DNA of 64,000 nt. Source: Chrysopilus asiliformis. Lineage: Eukaryota > Arthropoda > Insecta > Diptera > Rhagionidae. Below the pieces are notes generated by a model that worked only from the letters and a program-made list of their open reading frames with translations, searched no databases and was not told the origin of the DNA. Positions 53,242-64,000 of this stretch are shown piece after piece. The first letter of the stretch is position 1. The number at the start of each line of letters is the position of its first letter. The translations under genes were made by a program, and so were the position numbers. The DNA is taken from contig OZ035962.1 in the NCBI GenBank assembly GCA_964034945.1, forward strand, positions 50,027,931-50,091,930. The letters are read 5' to 3'.

Positions 53242-53780
53242 CTTTACCCCCTCCCCTTACTCCTCCACCCCTCGCGCTACTTTTCTATGTTGGAACCAGA
53301 ACTACCACAGATACTCATGCCAAATTTCAAGTCAATCGGTACAGCCGTTTTTGCGTGAAAGAGGAACAGACAGACACCAACTCATTTTTAACCGACTTCC
53401 AAAAAGCAGGAGGTTATCAATTATCAATCACTTTATTTTATATCTGGATGTTCGAGCAGTCCTTTGGTGCTGTTGCATGGATTTTGTTGAAACTTTGGTG
53501 GATGACAGAGTTCACTCCCTAGTTGGTCCCATTTTAATTTCCCCCCTCTCCGACGTTTCCCGGCCTTCCCCTCCCCTGATAACTCCCAAACGGATGGTTC
53601 GATCGGTCTGAAAATTTGTATGCGTACATTTTGGGGGGCGGCGAGTGTTTTTCCCTTATCTATTTTCCACTACCCCTCTCGCTTCTTACCCCCTCCCCTG
53701 TCAACTCCTAATCGGATGGTCCGATCGGTCTGAACATTTTTATGCGTATATTTTGGGGGGCAGCGAATCCTCTTATCATG
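53242..53780 (+). repeat. Continuation of the tandem host repeat, then two 125-bp units
   Basis: CTTTACCCCCTCCCCTTACT resumes the array of 44808-45127. From about 53550 a unit with CGGATGGTTCGATCGGTCTG and ATTTTGGGGGGCGGCGA occurs twice (53590-53643 and 53712-53768). ACCGACTTCCAAAAAGCAGG at 53391 is an insect repeat-like motif. Confidence 0.7.
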
Positions 53781-53952
53781 TTCCTCAAATTTTCCAGATA
53801 ATTAAATATATCTATATAATATCTACAGCCATGTTCAAAAGTGTTACGCACCATTTCAAAATCAATTTTTTCCTGTTTACGTATATATAATATGATAGTG
53901 AAACAATGTGATTTTAAGAATATCAAAATTTATTTATCTGACTAATATTAGG

Positions 53953-54150
53953 TGGGCCCACCCCTAGCCCTTATTACAGCAGCGAGCCTTTTCGGCATTG
54001 TCGCTACAAGCCTATTTTCGTGTCGTCACTTATAAAGTCCCATTCCTCCTGAATAGCCCTTTTCAGGGTATCTTCTGATGTTAGTTTTGTGTTTCTGGAT
54101 ATTTTTCTTCAAAATACTCCACAAATGCTCTATCAAAATCTATGATTTCT
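53953..54150 (-). pseudogene. Tc1 transposase C-terminal remnant
   Basis: The minus strand reads ILIEHLWSILKKNIQKHK, then EDTLKRAIQEEWDFISDDTK and, after a one-base slip, LVATMPKRLAAVIRARGGPT. The order matches the last about 65 residues of Tc1-family transposases, from the P-I-E-H/N-LW region around the third catalytic acid to the closing M-P-x-R-x-x-A-V-I motif. Everything N-terminal is lost at the Rep-A border. Confidence 0.88.
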
Positions 54151-54546
54151 TTGTAAAATATCAGTTGTGGTCAACACAAAACTTTCTTCTACAAAATCTA
54201 CGACCCTGCGCAATTTACGCTAGAGCCCTGTAGCGTTGTTAACCTAAGACGACCTCCCAATAAATTCTTGGTTTATTCAAAAATATTAAAAATGTACAAA
54301 ATTTGAGATAACTTGAGAACCGTAAAAGATATCAATTTACGGTAAATGGCAAAAATGTAGAAAATGTTAACATCTTTAATTATTCTTTTAACTGATTTGT
54401 CGAAAAACCGTTAGTTTGCAAATTATTCGCAAAAATATGATTTTTTACATATTAATGAAAATATCTCAATAACGGTAAAAGATAACGGATAACGGTAAAA
54501 GACAAAATTGTGCAGAATGCCATTCTCATTAATTCACTTCATACAT

Positions 54547-54637
54547 TCAGTCAGCAAGAACTCGGTAATTTTCGAGATAATCGCAAAAAACGATTATCTC
54601 GAAAATTACCGAGTTTTTGCTGACTGAATGTATGAAG
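54547..54637. repeat. Palindrome inside Rep-A copy 3
   Basis: TTCAGTCAGCAAGAACTCGG... folds against ...CCGAGTTTTTGCTGACTGAA with GAGATAATCGCAAAAAACGATTATCTC at the centre (one base differs in the arms). Copy 2 has only one arm, so this is a local inverted duplication. Confidence 0.87.
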
Positions 54638-54942
54638 TACATACATTTTTTTTTTGGAAATAACGGTTTATCTCAATAACAGGTTGAGATATCGAGTTAT
54701 AGCTAAAGACAAAAGTGTGGGAAATTTTATTTTCTCCAAGTTTTGTCATACTTAAGGCCACTAAAAAACGCGTAGTTTGGGAGTAAATCGAGAAAAACGA
54801 AATTGCGATTTTTGAAAAACCGCCATTTTGGATACTTCCGGTTAACGGATTTCCACCGGATAGGATCGTCCCATTTCAGGACCCAACATGCCTATAAAAT
54901 TTCATGGCGCTAGCTCTATTAGTTTTTGAGAAATCTTGTACA

Positions 54943-55204
54943 CAGACTGACAGACAGACAGACTGACAGACTGACAGACTGACAGACTGACAGACTGACA
55001 GACTGACAGACTGACAGACTGACAGACTGACAGACTGACAGACTGACAGACTGACAGACTGACAGACTGACAGACTGACAGACTGACAGACTGACAGACT
55101 GACAGACTGACAGACTGACAGACTGACAGACTGACAGACTGACAGACTGACAGACTGACAGACTGACAGACTGACAGACTGACAGACAGACTGACAGACA
55201 GAGA
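54943..55204. repeat. Octamer array (GACAGACT)n in Rep-A copy 3
   Basis: About 260 bp of GACTGACA/GACAGACT units at the position equivalent to arrays 1-900 and 2066-2115. Confidence 0.96.
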
Positions 55205-55385
55205 CATTTTTTTAATATGACTCCAATCGACTCAGGAGTGATCGGGAAATGTTTTTTAGGCAAAATTAAGAGGTCGAAATTTTTCATGAATACAATACTT
55301 TATTATACTCCGTAGAAGAAAGTAAAAATAGGGGTTCCTAACACTTTTGAACATGGCTGTATATACCAAGTCACTAAAAATTATA

Positions 55386-56467
55386 AAATAAAAAACTTTT
55401 TAAAAAAAGTAAAAAAACCGACTTAAAAATGCACTAAAAAGGAAAAAATATTTTTTTTGGAAGTTGGTGCCAAAATAGAAACTTAAAGAGGACTTCTATT
55501 CATATTTCTTGAGTGTTACAAGTAATTCTATTGTAACAAGGATTGTTAAGACAGTCAAAAGCTTTTTACAGTTATCGAGTACTTTTATGTACAATAGACT
55601 CGCGGTTCTAAAAATATCACAATGACTATAATTTTTACATCCCGCGTTTCGTTGAATGCATTGCAAATATTCGATTTGATAAAAATAAATTTTTTATAGT
55701 TACAAGAATCGATATTCGAAATTTTGGGAATATAAAACCCCTTCAATATGTATATAAACCGTTTGGAAAAATTCCTGTATTTTAACACAATTTTCACTCA
55801 CGTCTACAAGCACCTATTTATCTAAATTGTTGTATGTGGTTATTTCAAGTTCGGAAAGCTTCAAAAGTTAAAATTTTTCCTTCCACTACTTAACGGTTCT
55901 GTAAATTTATGTTTTGTTAAATAAGTACCACCCCGCCTGATATGAAAACTAAACCAATATTTTTACCTATGTCTTTTGTCAATTAGCTTGCGAAATTCTA
56001 TTTTGTTTTAATTGCAATTATTTCAGATCAAAACTTTTACAGCTATCACTAATTCTATTACTATTATATTTTATCTTTCGTGTCGACATCTGACAAAAGA
56101 ATATTTTTTTAATTTTAACGTAGGTTACCCAAAAATAAAAGAATATTTGTTAATGTTGACGGGGGTTAAGGGCAACGTGCCAAGGAAGGAACAATAACGC
56201 TGAAATTTTTATATATATGTAAGTAGGCTGTAAAAAAATAATGGTTTGAATCTCATCTCTGTGACTTATTAGAAAACAAATACGTTTGGTACAATTCAAT
56301 AAATAACAATTTTTTATTACAACTTTTTTAAATTTATCGATTGTACAATAAAAGAGAGCAAATTGTTTATGTTTCTATTTTGGCACCAACTTTCAAAAAA
56401 ATTATTTTTTTCCTTTTTAGTGCATTTTTAAGTCGGTTTTTTCACTTTTTTTAAAAAGTTTTTTTAT
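55386..56467. mobile_element. 1.08-kb element with about 95-bp inverted ends, Rep-M
   Basis: AAAAACTTTTTAAAAAAAGT, AACCGACTTAAAAATGCACT and GTTGGTGCCAAAATAGAAAC on the left return inverted at 56375-56467 with few changes. The 0.9-kb interior has no recognised coding sequence. Confidence 0.85.
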
Positions 56468-57786
56468 ATATTCGTGGCAGGATTCGTGGGATTTGGTAAT
56501 TTAACTTCTTAAAATCCCGAAAGTCGAATGTGCCCCGAAAGGGTCAGCTAATGGTTTCAGATTTTTTTTATCTAAAACACTGTAAATTAAAAGGCATTCT
56601 ACTTTCGGGATTCAAACTTAATATTTTTAAATGCTATTTACGCGAACTTTTTTAAGCGTCGGACGAAATTGACTTAAAAAATTACTTACGTACCTGCTTG
56701 GGGAAATTACATCAAACTGCCGGAAAACACAAAAATACGTCTTGCTCTTTTGGGCGCCGAAATAGAACTGTCAGACTTTATTTAACTTCAAGTGTTTGAA
56801 TTATTGTTCATTTACGTATTTGATCGCTCTTTTCTGAAGCATTCTTTATACTGAAAATGGCAATGCCGAATGTGCCCCATTGCCAAATGTGCCCCGGTTT
56901 CCCCTACCGATTCTGCAGTAGGATTCTTGGCAAATTCGATAAATAACAATCTGGAAAATTCGCTAAGGGTATTATTTTGTACAGGTGGTTAACTTTCCCT
57001 CTGGCGGCGAAAATTTAAATACAATCTTGACAGTAAACAAATAACAATTTTCTTTCGAAAATGTGTAATATTTAGCTGTAAAAGTATTTATATAAATCGG
57101 GCGGCCAGCCGGCATTTTTTATGCAATTCTAGATGGATTTCCACACACTTTTCCTTTAAAAAACAAAATAGAAAAGTCTCCGAAAATCGTTTCAGAATTT
57201 CCCCGGATTAGCCAAATGAAAAGGTTGTACGTTTTTGGGAAAAAATTTTAACAATCATAACAAAAAAATGTCACAGAAATAAACACTGCATTTTTTTTGC
57301 TGTCAGCAATTTCGATTCAATTCAATTTGATTGCGCTTTCTTGCTGCCAACATGTGTTTCCCTTCCCGCACTACAACCGGTTTCCGCTGTTGGCCTCCAC
57401 AATTTTCATTTCGCTGTACGTGAAAGATTTTTTTCATCAGCGGTTTGAAAATTTCAACTTGATCACAAAGTAAAGGCGAATTTAATTTCGCTTTTTAAGG
57501 AAAAGGCAAATGCGAGTAATATTTAGACAATTAAGGGACACATTCAACATTTCATTTCGTTTTTGCCAACGTGACAACAATTAAACAACATTCTTAAGTG
57601 GACGAAACTCAAACATTAGTGTTTATCGACTGGTACGAGAGCAGTCGTTATGAAAATTCGTTTTGGAAGGATCAGTGTTGCGAAGTCATAGTCGAGGGTA
57701 ATTTTATTGGAAAGTTGACAGCGAGAAACAAATACAACGCCATTTAATGTAACTACCACAAACGTAAAAGCTCTTATTCGTATTTA
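56468..57786. other. Spacer with GTGCCCC-motif repeats
   Basis: TCGAATGTGCCCCGAAAGG at 56525 and GCCGAATGTGCCCCATTGCC with AATGTGCCCCGGTTTCCCCT near 56865-56910 look like a TIR pair in poor condition (about 380 bp). The remainder shows nothing recognised. Confidence 0.45.
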
Positions 57787-57942
57787 TGGATAACGACATC
57801 GTTGTGGATAACTACATCGTTATAAGTGCCAAGAATCCGGGTGCTGATAGTGATATTATACCACAACCAAAGAAAACCCAAATCCTTTCTTTTGAAAGGA
57901 CAGACGAAGATTACACCGCTTTTTTATTTATTTTTTACTAGC
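57787..57942 (+). CDS. Short open frame, first-exon-like
   Basis: From ATG 57787 the reading is MDNDIVVDNYIVISAKNPGA, then IPQPKKTQILSFERTDEDYT, stopping after a T-rich stretch where Rep-T begins. Codon use and composition look protein-like but no family is recognised. It may be the start of a gene or transposon broken by Rep-T. Confidence 0.3.
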
Positions 57943-58205
57943 AGACCCTTCGTTGCCAGTTTCAAGTTTTTTGTATAAATTTTAGAATGCCAAAAACATC
58001 TTACATAACTTAAAAACTTTTGGGAAAAAACGTTATCCTTACAGGACCTTCCGTTTCTAATTTTAAAAATCTTACATAGCTACAAACCTGCTCCTTACAA
58101 CGCAGATCATTTTGCACAAAACCAAGTAAAAATTGGTCCAGTAGTTTTTGAGTTTTGTAATTTGTTTGTCTGAAAATAGACCAACAAACACCCATTTTTT
58201 ATTAC
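57943..58205. repeat. Rep-T copy 2
   Basis: ACTAGCAGACCCTTCGTTGC to CAGTAGTTTTTGAGTTTTG, then a tail with CTGAAAATAGACCAAC. It matches 1566-1940. Confidence 0.65.
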
Positions 58206-58451
58206 GGAATATGTATTGTTAATTGATTTTTGAAGTGATAACTTCTTTAGGCGCGTTGGGCGGTTTTTGGATGGGTAAAAACTTATGGTTTGGCGTCAGC
58301 ATTTTCTTTCCACAAAACGTGACGCTTTCCACATTGGGAAACCTTTCAACTTCCAAAGCTTTAAGCTTCAACTTCCACATTGGAAAACTTTTAAAAAAAG
58401 CACCTCAACTTCCAAAGCTTTCTGTTATGGTTTTTTTGGATAATGATAATG

Positions 58452-59010
58452 AAGACCTCGGTGCAAAAAGCGGTCATCTCCACTTTTTCAAATTTTTCAG
58501 GATAGACAAAAAACATATTAGCGTGAAATTTTTGCTCTGGGACAAAGTTAACAATTTACATTTTAAATCAAGTATGTATTCTTACATTATTTTAATTTGA
58601 GATAAATCCATATTTTTTTTTTTGAAAAAGTTATGGACATTTTAAAGTTTTGGACATAGCTGTTTCTTGCACCCAAGAGTAAAAAAGCGGTTTTTAAAAT
58701 TTATTTATGACCACAAACTACAGTCCAGACTTGTTAACTAGCCTTTATTTAGTAAAAAACAAATAAAAAAATAAAAAAATATTCAATTTAACAAAACAAA
58801 ACTCCCAGAATAAAAAAAAAAAATTTTGGAAAAAAATTCCGCGTCAAATTATATGAAACAATGCATATTTTCTTTAATAACTTTTTACACAGGTCTCTAA
58901 AAAGTATGCTCTTTGCAGCCAAATGTGCGCATTCGTTTATTCTTGCATTTGGCATCAATAACTCATTTTCGCAAAAAAGTGGACATGACCGCTTTTTACA
59001 TCGAGGTCTT
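58452..59010. mobile_element. 559-bp TIR element
   Basis: AAGACCTCGGTGCAAAAAGC and the inverse of GCTTTTTACATCGAGGTCTT continue GGTCAT-TCCACTTTTT for about 36 bp with few mismatches. The interior has a further AGCGG motif and no coding. Confidence 0.82.
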
Positions 59011-59210
59011 GAATTTTCATTTTAGAAAAACTTTACAATAGAAAAAGTTTACTTCCACAACTGCACGAAAGAAAAACTGCGCTCAAAAAAAAACTCGATA
59101 TTAAAAAAGTCTGTTGGATTTACCATTGCGCGTTTCAACTGCAGTTTTTTAATAAAGCTTCTTCTCTAAAAAAGATTTCTCACAGCTTGAACTGGTTGAT
59201 AACAGCTGCT

Positions 59211-59262
59211 TTTTTTAATGATCCGGATAACAGATCCATATGAATCATTAAAAAAAACAGCT
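59211..59262. repeat. Short palindrome
   Basis: ACAGCTGCTTTTTTTAATGATCC and GAATCATTAAAAAAAACAGCT face each other across about 10 bases, with GGATAACAGATCC in the loop. Confidence 0.7.
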
Positions 59263-59574
59263 AATGTATATATGTAATTGTTGCTCGGAGTGGCGATAGA
59301 TGTGAAAACCAGACTAATGTTAATGATTTTAATTTACAAATTATGAAATATTAATTTTTGATACTACAAATAATTTCAAAATCCAAAAAAATTCTGTTAT
59401 TTCATAGTTTAAGGTTATCACTTCTGTCGGCAGTCCCATTGACTGCTTTTTTTTATTTCGAATGTAATATTATTAAATTATGTTTATAATTTTATTAAAT
59501 GGATTTATTTAGAACCAATCTCCGTTTCTTTTAATTGCCTCATTTTGCACGGTTATTATGAACATATCTATGAC

Positions 59575-59700
59575 TTTTCTTCACATTCCTTGATTCGATT
59601 TACACGGTCTAAAAGTAAGTTGAACATTCTGCGTCTTGTTTTACGCGATTTCAATTTACACGGATTTTCATGGAACGTATCTACCGTGTAAATCTTTTGT
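59575..59700. repeat. Rep-G (Tigger-like) end remnants
   Basis: TTTACACGGTCTAAAAGTAAG, TTTTACGCGATTTC and GGAACGTATCTACCGTGTAAA recall both ends of the 33.7- and 39.1-kb elements, but the interior is gone. Confidence 0.5.
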
Positions 59701-60416
59701 GAACTGCATTCAGATTATTTTTAGTTGTTAAATCGTAGAATTCTAAAAATGTTGCCAGTTACAGAGAATTTTGAATTTTTGTCAAGGTAGTTTCTGATTT
59801 TTAATGAGCGATTTATTTAAATATCACGTTAATCAAGAAGTTAAAGGAGGCCCTCCATTACCATGATTTTTCTTAACTGCAAAAAAATAGACACAAAGTT
59901 ATGCGAAGATACCTTGTCGAGAAAGGAAGAAAATAATCCACTGCAAAAATGTATCGGCAACTGCAAAAATAGTGTCCCCTTAAGACACTATAAAATCGCC
60001 ATCAAAATAAAAAAAATAGCAAGTTCACTCTTTTCCCCCATCCCGATAAAATATCAGTTTTTCCCGAAAAATGCTTATTGGCTTAGTTTATGTGGATCGA
60101 AATTAAATATTTATATATGCGTTATGTGAACTGCATAAAAGTATTTTTTTTTTTCAGATTTCAAATTTGTGGAGTTAAAATCCGTTTCAATTTTCATTTT
60201 TATTCTTTTAACGAGAAAATTTTGTGTGGACAAAACTTTTATAAATAAATTTGTGAAATTAGTGATGTGAACGTAAAAAAAATTTGGTGCTGTAAATAAA
60301 TTGGAAGGACAGGCTTTAAATAAATTGGAAGGACGGCGGGTGCTTTTGTTGCAGCAATTGCATTTTCTTAAACAAGTAAGTACTAGTAAATCCTCTTAAT
60401 ATTCCTTATGTACTGG

Positions 60417-60737
60417 CTAGAGAGCCTTTAACCTAGAGAGTGGCCATGCTACCTTAATAGACTGTGCTACTGAGTAGGACAGTCTATTAACTCCAATTAG
60501 AACAGTCTATTAGGTCAGTTAGAACAGCTTTTTCTCCATATTAGAACAGTCTGTAAACAATTTTTCAATTTATCAAAACAACTATGAATTTCCAAATTTT
60601 TTTGATACCTCAAACATGCTATTTTGGCAGTTATTTATAACAATGAATCAAATTTTTAAAGTTTTTTGCGCTCGTTTTTCAGCTCGGCGGCCATTTTTAG
60701 ATGTCCCCATGGCCACTCTCTAGGTTATAGGCTCCTT
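60417..60737. mobile_element. 321-bp MITE, hAT-like
   Basis: CTAGAGAGCCTTTAACCTAG and the inverted TAGAGAGTGGCCATG block at 60707-60737 form the ends. TGTACTGG on the left and AGTACTGG on the right suggest an 8-bp duplication with one mismatch. AGAACAGTCTATTA motifs repeat inside. Related ends occur at 25680 and 61850. Confidence 0.72.
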
Positions 60738-60739
60738 AG

Positions 60740-62810
60740 TACTGGCAGGGGATAATCCCACTTACACTAAAGGTGATGGCCCAATAGAAGCTTTGCTTGC
60801 TTCGCTTGCTGAGAGTCCCAAGAAACAATTCGTAACCGAGGTTACAAAGGCAACCAGCGTTACAAAATAACCAGTTACTAACTGGTTTCAATGTGGTTAT
60901 TTCGTAACCGGTTGACAAGTAACGCAATTGAAAAATGTTTTTTATAAAAACTTTCAACATTATATCCACTTTTATTTATCATATGAGGTTAGAATATGTA
61001 AGAAAAGTATCATCTTACCGTTAGGTGGATTAAGCTGTGTTTTAAATAAATATCTTGTCTGTCCTCATATGGACTATTTGAAGATTGGCCTTTGGCAATT
61101 GTAGCTTCTCTTATGTTTTTAGTGATGAATTTATGTTTTATCTGATTCTTCCGAGTTATTATTGAAAACCTTAAAATTATTCTTAAATTAAGGATATTTA
61201 AATATTTTTAGGCTCTTTTGATTTGTAAAATGATCATTTTAATCTGTGAATAGTCCGTTTTTATTTACAAAAGTATCCATAAAAGTCTGCAAAATACTCA
61301 ACTTAATATGTAAACGGCTAAAATTAAACTAAAACAAATTTTTTTGTTAAAAGCATTTTTTTTTTAATTTTTAAATGATTCTACATTGTTAAATTAGGTG
61401 TCAGAATAATTCGAATATCCAAATTCGGCTTAAAACTCGAATTTCGATCTGCTAATAGAAACCAAATCGTGAATAAAGAAGAGTTACAGTTTGGTTAGAA
61501 AGTTCTCCAAATGTAACAAATGGGTTGCTTTTGCAACCTCGGAGAAACTGATTTTTTTAATTGATCTAAATTTCAAACATGCAGTGTTGCCATATATGTA
61601 TGAAAAATTAGGGACTGAAAATTGGCGAATTAAAATTTATCAAGCAATTTGATCAAACCAAAAGACTTAGTTGAATTCTAAAAGACACTTAACCCGTTGC
61701 ATTCAATTTTGTGCAGTTAAATTTATTGCAATTTTTTGCAGAAAAGAACTTGAAATACAATAAATTACTGCATAGAACCAAACACAACATTTTCTATAAA
61801 ATATTCTTTAGCTTGAACCTAAACTAGTCATTTTTATATGTCCGATTGTCCACTCTCTAGATTATTGGTTCTCTACAGTAAGTTTGTCCTTGTCCTGTCT
61901 TTCTTTTTTTAGTCTTGGCTCCGAGTTACGTTAGAATCAGCAAACTTCAGGCTCGTCTTTGGTCGCGATTACTAAAGCGCATTTTTACTATTTATACTTT
62001 TTAAAGTTTTTCAAATAAAGTTTTTATGAAACAAATTTGAAACATGAATCAAATGGCATCTTTATCGAGTTTTTTAGTTTTAAGATCAATTGTTGGGTAT
62101 TTAACTGTGCTTTGACAAAAACAGTTAATCTTAAACACAAGCGCAAATCTCAACATTCTTTGACAAAAAAAAATATAAAAGAAAATTTCTTGAGTTTTGG
62201 ACATAAAATTGAGTTTATTGTAATATTATAATAACAAATTTCAAAATACGGAAAATTTTCCTACAAAAGATAAATTTAATCTAAAAATCTGGCTGTGCTT
62301 AAAAAACAGAAAATGAAATATTTTTTGCACACATGGCAATACTTTTAGAAATCAGTCATTTGATCAGGTTTAGTTCTGAGTGGATGTTGCTTGTGTTTTT
62401 GCTGCGTCGATTTGTGGATTTTTTTTTCGTGCTGTTAATCGTAGAATTCTAGTATGTAGGTAAGTAAAAACATTTTTTTATACATTTTTTTTATGCAGTT
62501 TTGATTTCAAGCATTTTCCACCAATAAATAATCGTGGTTCTCGGATTTTTTTGGTGTTATTCCCTTGATGGCTTTTCTTTAGTTGTGTGTGTGGAATCGA
62601 AAATTCCTTTCAAATGGCGATCTTGCTGGAGATTGAAAACTTTGGAAGTGTGAACCCCGGTGATATTTCGTGAACAAAAGCAATAAAACAACGGGTTTAG
62701 AACTCGGCAGTACCGTATAAAATAGTTAAGTGGTTGAATCAACGTTGGCGCTTTTTAACCCTAATTTCAAACAGATTGACATAGAAATTTTATTGTGACA
62801 GTAGGTAGAA
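60740..62810. other. AT-rich region, nothing recognised
   Basis: No gene, RNA or clear repeat was identified except GTCCACTCTCTAGATTATTGG near 61850, a remnant of the 60.4-kb element end. The GTATGTAGGTAAGTAAAA at 62452 could be a splice donor of an upstream untranslated exon of the gene below; this is a guess. Confidence 0.35.
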
Positions 62811-62863
62811 AATGGCTGTGCGACGCAAAAAAAAAAATTAGTTAAAAAACGAAATCGTTTATT

Positions 62864-63103
62864 GTGCGGGCAATTGCTCGAAATTTCGGATTTCATATCC
62901 ACTCTCCCAGCCTAACAAAAACAATAATCCCGGCAAAAAAGATTTTTATATATGGTTGTAAATTAACAGATGTTGAATCTTTTTATAAATTACCGTTGTT
63001 ATCGAGTCATTTGCACATATTTAAATCTACTGGTAAATCCGCATCGCCAATATTTTGGAACATTGACGATATCTTATGTAAAGTTTTTAAAATTGAAACA
63101 TAA
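62864..63103 (+). CDS. Uncertain open frame upstream of the 63.3-kb gene
   Basis: 79 residues including KLTDVESFYKLPLLSSHLHI. No family is recognised. ATG 62813 (MAVRRKKKN) lies just upstream in a frame that does not continue into it. Could be chance. Confidence 0.2.
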   Translation: MRAIARNFGFHIHSPSLTKTIIPAKKIFIYGCKLTDVESFYKLPLLSSHLHIFKSTGKSASPIFWNIDDILCKVFKIET

Positions 63104-63342
63104 GTGAATGAGAAAGTTTTTTTGTCCCATTAGTACATTCTTTGGTATTGTAATAATTTCATTGATAGTTTTTCAAACGTATTTAACATTAAATTTGACA
63201 AAAAAGGTGAAAAATGCTTCAAGTTGAAATTAAACTGTATTAACTACACAATATTTAGAAATTTGAAATGAAAATTAAATTCTTTTTACTTGTTTCGGTT
63301 GTTATATTGTTGTTAAAATCATGCAGGCTATAAAATTTAAAT

Positions 63343-63728
63343 ATGTATTGCACCGTCGAAACAACTGAAAACGAGGAAAGGTTATGTACAGCAGTTCCCC
63401 AAAATTGGATCAAAGAAAATATTCTCTTTTGGCCTAAAAATAAATCTGATATTGTAAGAGGAAGACGAGCTTGTATTGCATCAACTTCAGATTGGAAACA
63501 AATTCCATGCAAAATTTTAACCGATAACATTGGTATGAATTTTTGACTATAGTTTTCCGATTTATAATTTCTTTTTTTTACGCATAGATTCTTATGAAGA
63601 AGCTTTGCGACTAGAACAGGAGGCAGAAGATACTTCCAGTAGTGAAGTAGAAGGAACTGTAAAAATGTTGAAGGAGTTGACAGCAAACGATTTTGATTTA
63701 AACAAAATGATATCTACAGAATCAATTT
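63343..63728 (+). CDS. First two exons of a gene with a DUF4806-type N-terminal domain (partial)
   Basis: Exon 1 (63343-63532) starts MYCTVETTENEERLCTAVPQ, then NWIKENILFWP and DWKQIPCKILTDN. A 55-bp intron (GTATGA at 63533, CGCATAG ending 63587) is followed by exon 2 (63588-63728), DSYEEALRLEQEAEDTSSSE, ending at a perfect GTAAGT donor. The pattern (variable strand, W-I, WP, W-x-x-x-x, then a DSYEEA helix with acidic/serine tail) resembles the N-terminus of insect DUF4806-domain proteins, a multicopy family often tied to transposons. Its function is not established. The rest lies beyond the window. The 63255-63686 minus-strand frame is its antisense shadow. Confidence 0.62.
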
Positions 63729-63839
63729 GTAAGTTTTTTTTTCAAAATTTTGATAACATAATTAAAAACACCATGGTTTCGATTGTCGTGTCGTTTTCGT
63801 TTTATGTGTTTTTGTTTGTAGAGAAGCACTAACAGCGAC

Positions 63840-64000
63840 TCTTGTTGAAAACGACACCACGATCGTAATCAGAATGTTTATTTTGAAAATTTAATTTAGC
63901 TTTTTACAAATTAAATTTAGCCTTTCACAATTCACATTCGCCTAGAATTTTTTTTGGCCATGAATTTTATTTTGCGTGAAAATTTACCGAGCTCTCGCAT
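63840..64000. other. Intronic or intergenic tail of the window
   Basis: Contains TTAAATTTAGC/TTTTACAAATTAAATTTAGC short repeats. No exon was recognised before the edge. Confidence 0.4.

Larger units (their letters stand above)
54153..55330 (+). repeat. Rep-A copy 3, the uninterrupted copy
   Basis: From GTAAAATATCAGTTGTGGTC and ACTTTCTTCTAC to GTAGAAGAAAGTAAAAAT. It is the reference for the retrotransposon and MITE insertion sites in copy 2. It contains an inverted duplication (54547-54637) and an octamer array. Confidence 0.9.
53826..55359 (-). mobile_element. Tc1-type element, split by Rep-A
   Basis: CAGCCATGTTCAAAAGTGTT and its inverse AACACTTTTGAACATGGCTG are flanked by TA (53824-53825 and 55360-55361). 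The minus strand carries the C-terminus of a Tc1 transposase; Rep-A copy 3 occupies 54153-55330 and only about 30 bp of the other end remain. Confidence 0.9.

Noticed and set aside
54902..55287. Long serine/valine/cysteine-repeat frames
   Set aside because: They are translations of the octamer array; any frame of an 8-bp repeat without a stop stays open.
58223..58600. 125-residue plus-strand frame
   Set aside because: Internal ACTTCCAAAGCTT repeats and overlap with a TIR element explain it; no motif was seen.
63255..63686. 143-residue minus-strand frame
   Set aside because: It is antisense to the two spliced exons at 63343-63728, which have better splice and codon evidence.

Overview
The window looks like AT-rich, repeat-dense nuclear DNA from an insect, most likely a dipteran. 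Three things suggest this: a spliced DNAJC2 (MPP11/zuotin) gene with introns of only 51-52 bp; several copies of a Helitron-like repeat that closely resembles the Drosophila INE-1/DINE-1 (HINE) elements; and many insect-type DNA transposons (hAT, PIF/Harbinger, Tc1/mariner, Tigger, Helitron). All calls come from reading the sequence; no searches were run. Family names (Rep-A, Rep-B and so on) are labels used only here.

Layout. 1-8.6 kb: two copies of Rep-A, one with an octamer array of nearly 900 bp. The second is split by a Ty3/gypsy LTR retrotransposon (2293-7943), which carries Rep-C in its 3' UTR, and by a 127-bp TIR element. 9.1-15.1 kb: two Rep-C copies face a degraded Pif1-type helicase. 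One Rep-C is split by a Harbinger relic (Myb/SANT gene fused tail to tail with HARBI1), and that relic holds a 1.77-kb near-perfect palindrome. 15.47-17.43 kb: DNAJC2 on the minus strand, apparently intact, the only gene called with high confidence. 17.4-30.7 kb: MITEs, including a Rep-D inserted into another Rep-D, a THAP-start TIR element, a MADF relic and a hAT MITE. 30.7-35.9 kb: Rep-D holding a 4.8-kb hAT-like element, which holds a Helitron and a 7-bp-TSD element; that last one holds a Tigger relic, which holds a DINE-like element. 37-43 kb: DINE-like copies, a second Tigger relic and Rep-F, whose two copies give a filled/empty-site pair. 43-45 kb: a second MADF relic and short tandem repeats.

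45.13-53.24 kb: an 8.1-kb hAT-like element with an exact 8-bp TSD, filled with a Harbinger derivative (inserted in the ACACCAGGTCTT target), a DINE-like copy, a small hAT element and several MITEs. 53.8-55.4 kb: a Tc1 relic whose transposase is broken by a third Rep-A. 55.4-63.3 kb: sparse, with foldback repeats and hAT/Tigger fragments. 63.34 kb onward: the first two exons of a possible gene (N-terminal domain resembling DUF4806-type proteins) that runs off the end.

Most transposon genes here are broken. The main value of the window is its insertion record: many insertions keep exact target duplications, and for several another copy shows the empty site, so ends and relative ages can be read directly. 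DNAJC2 is the only evident housekeeping function.
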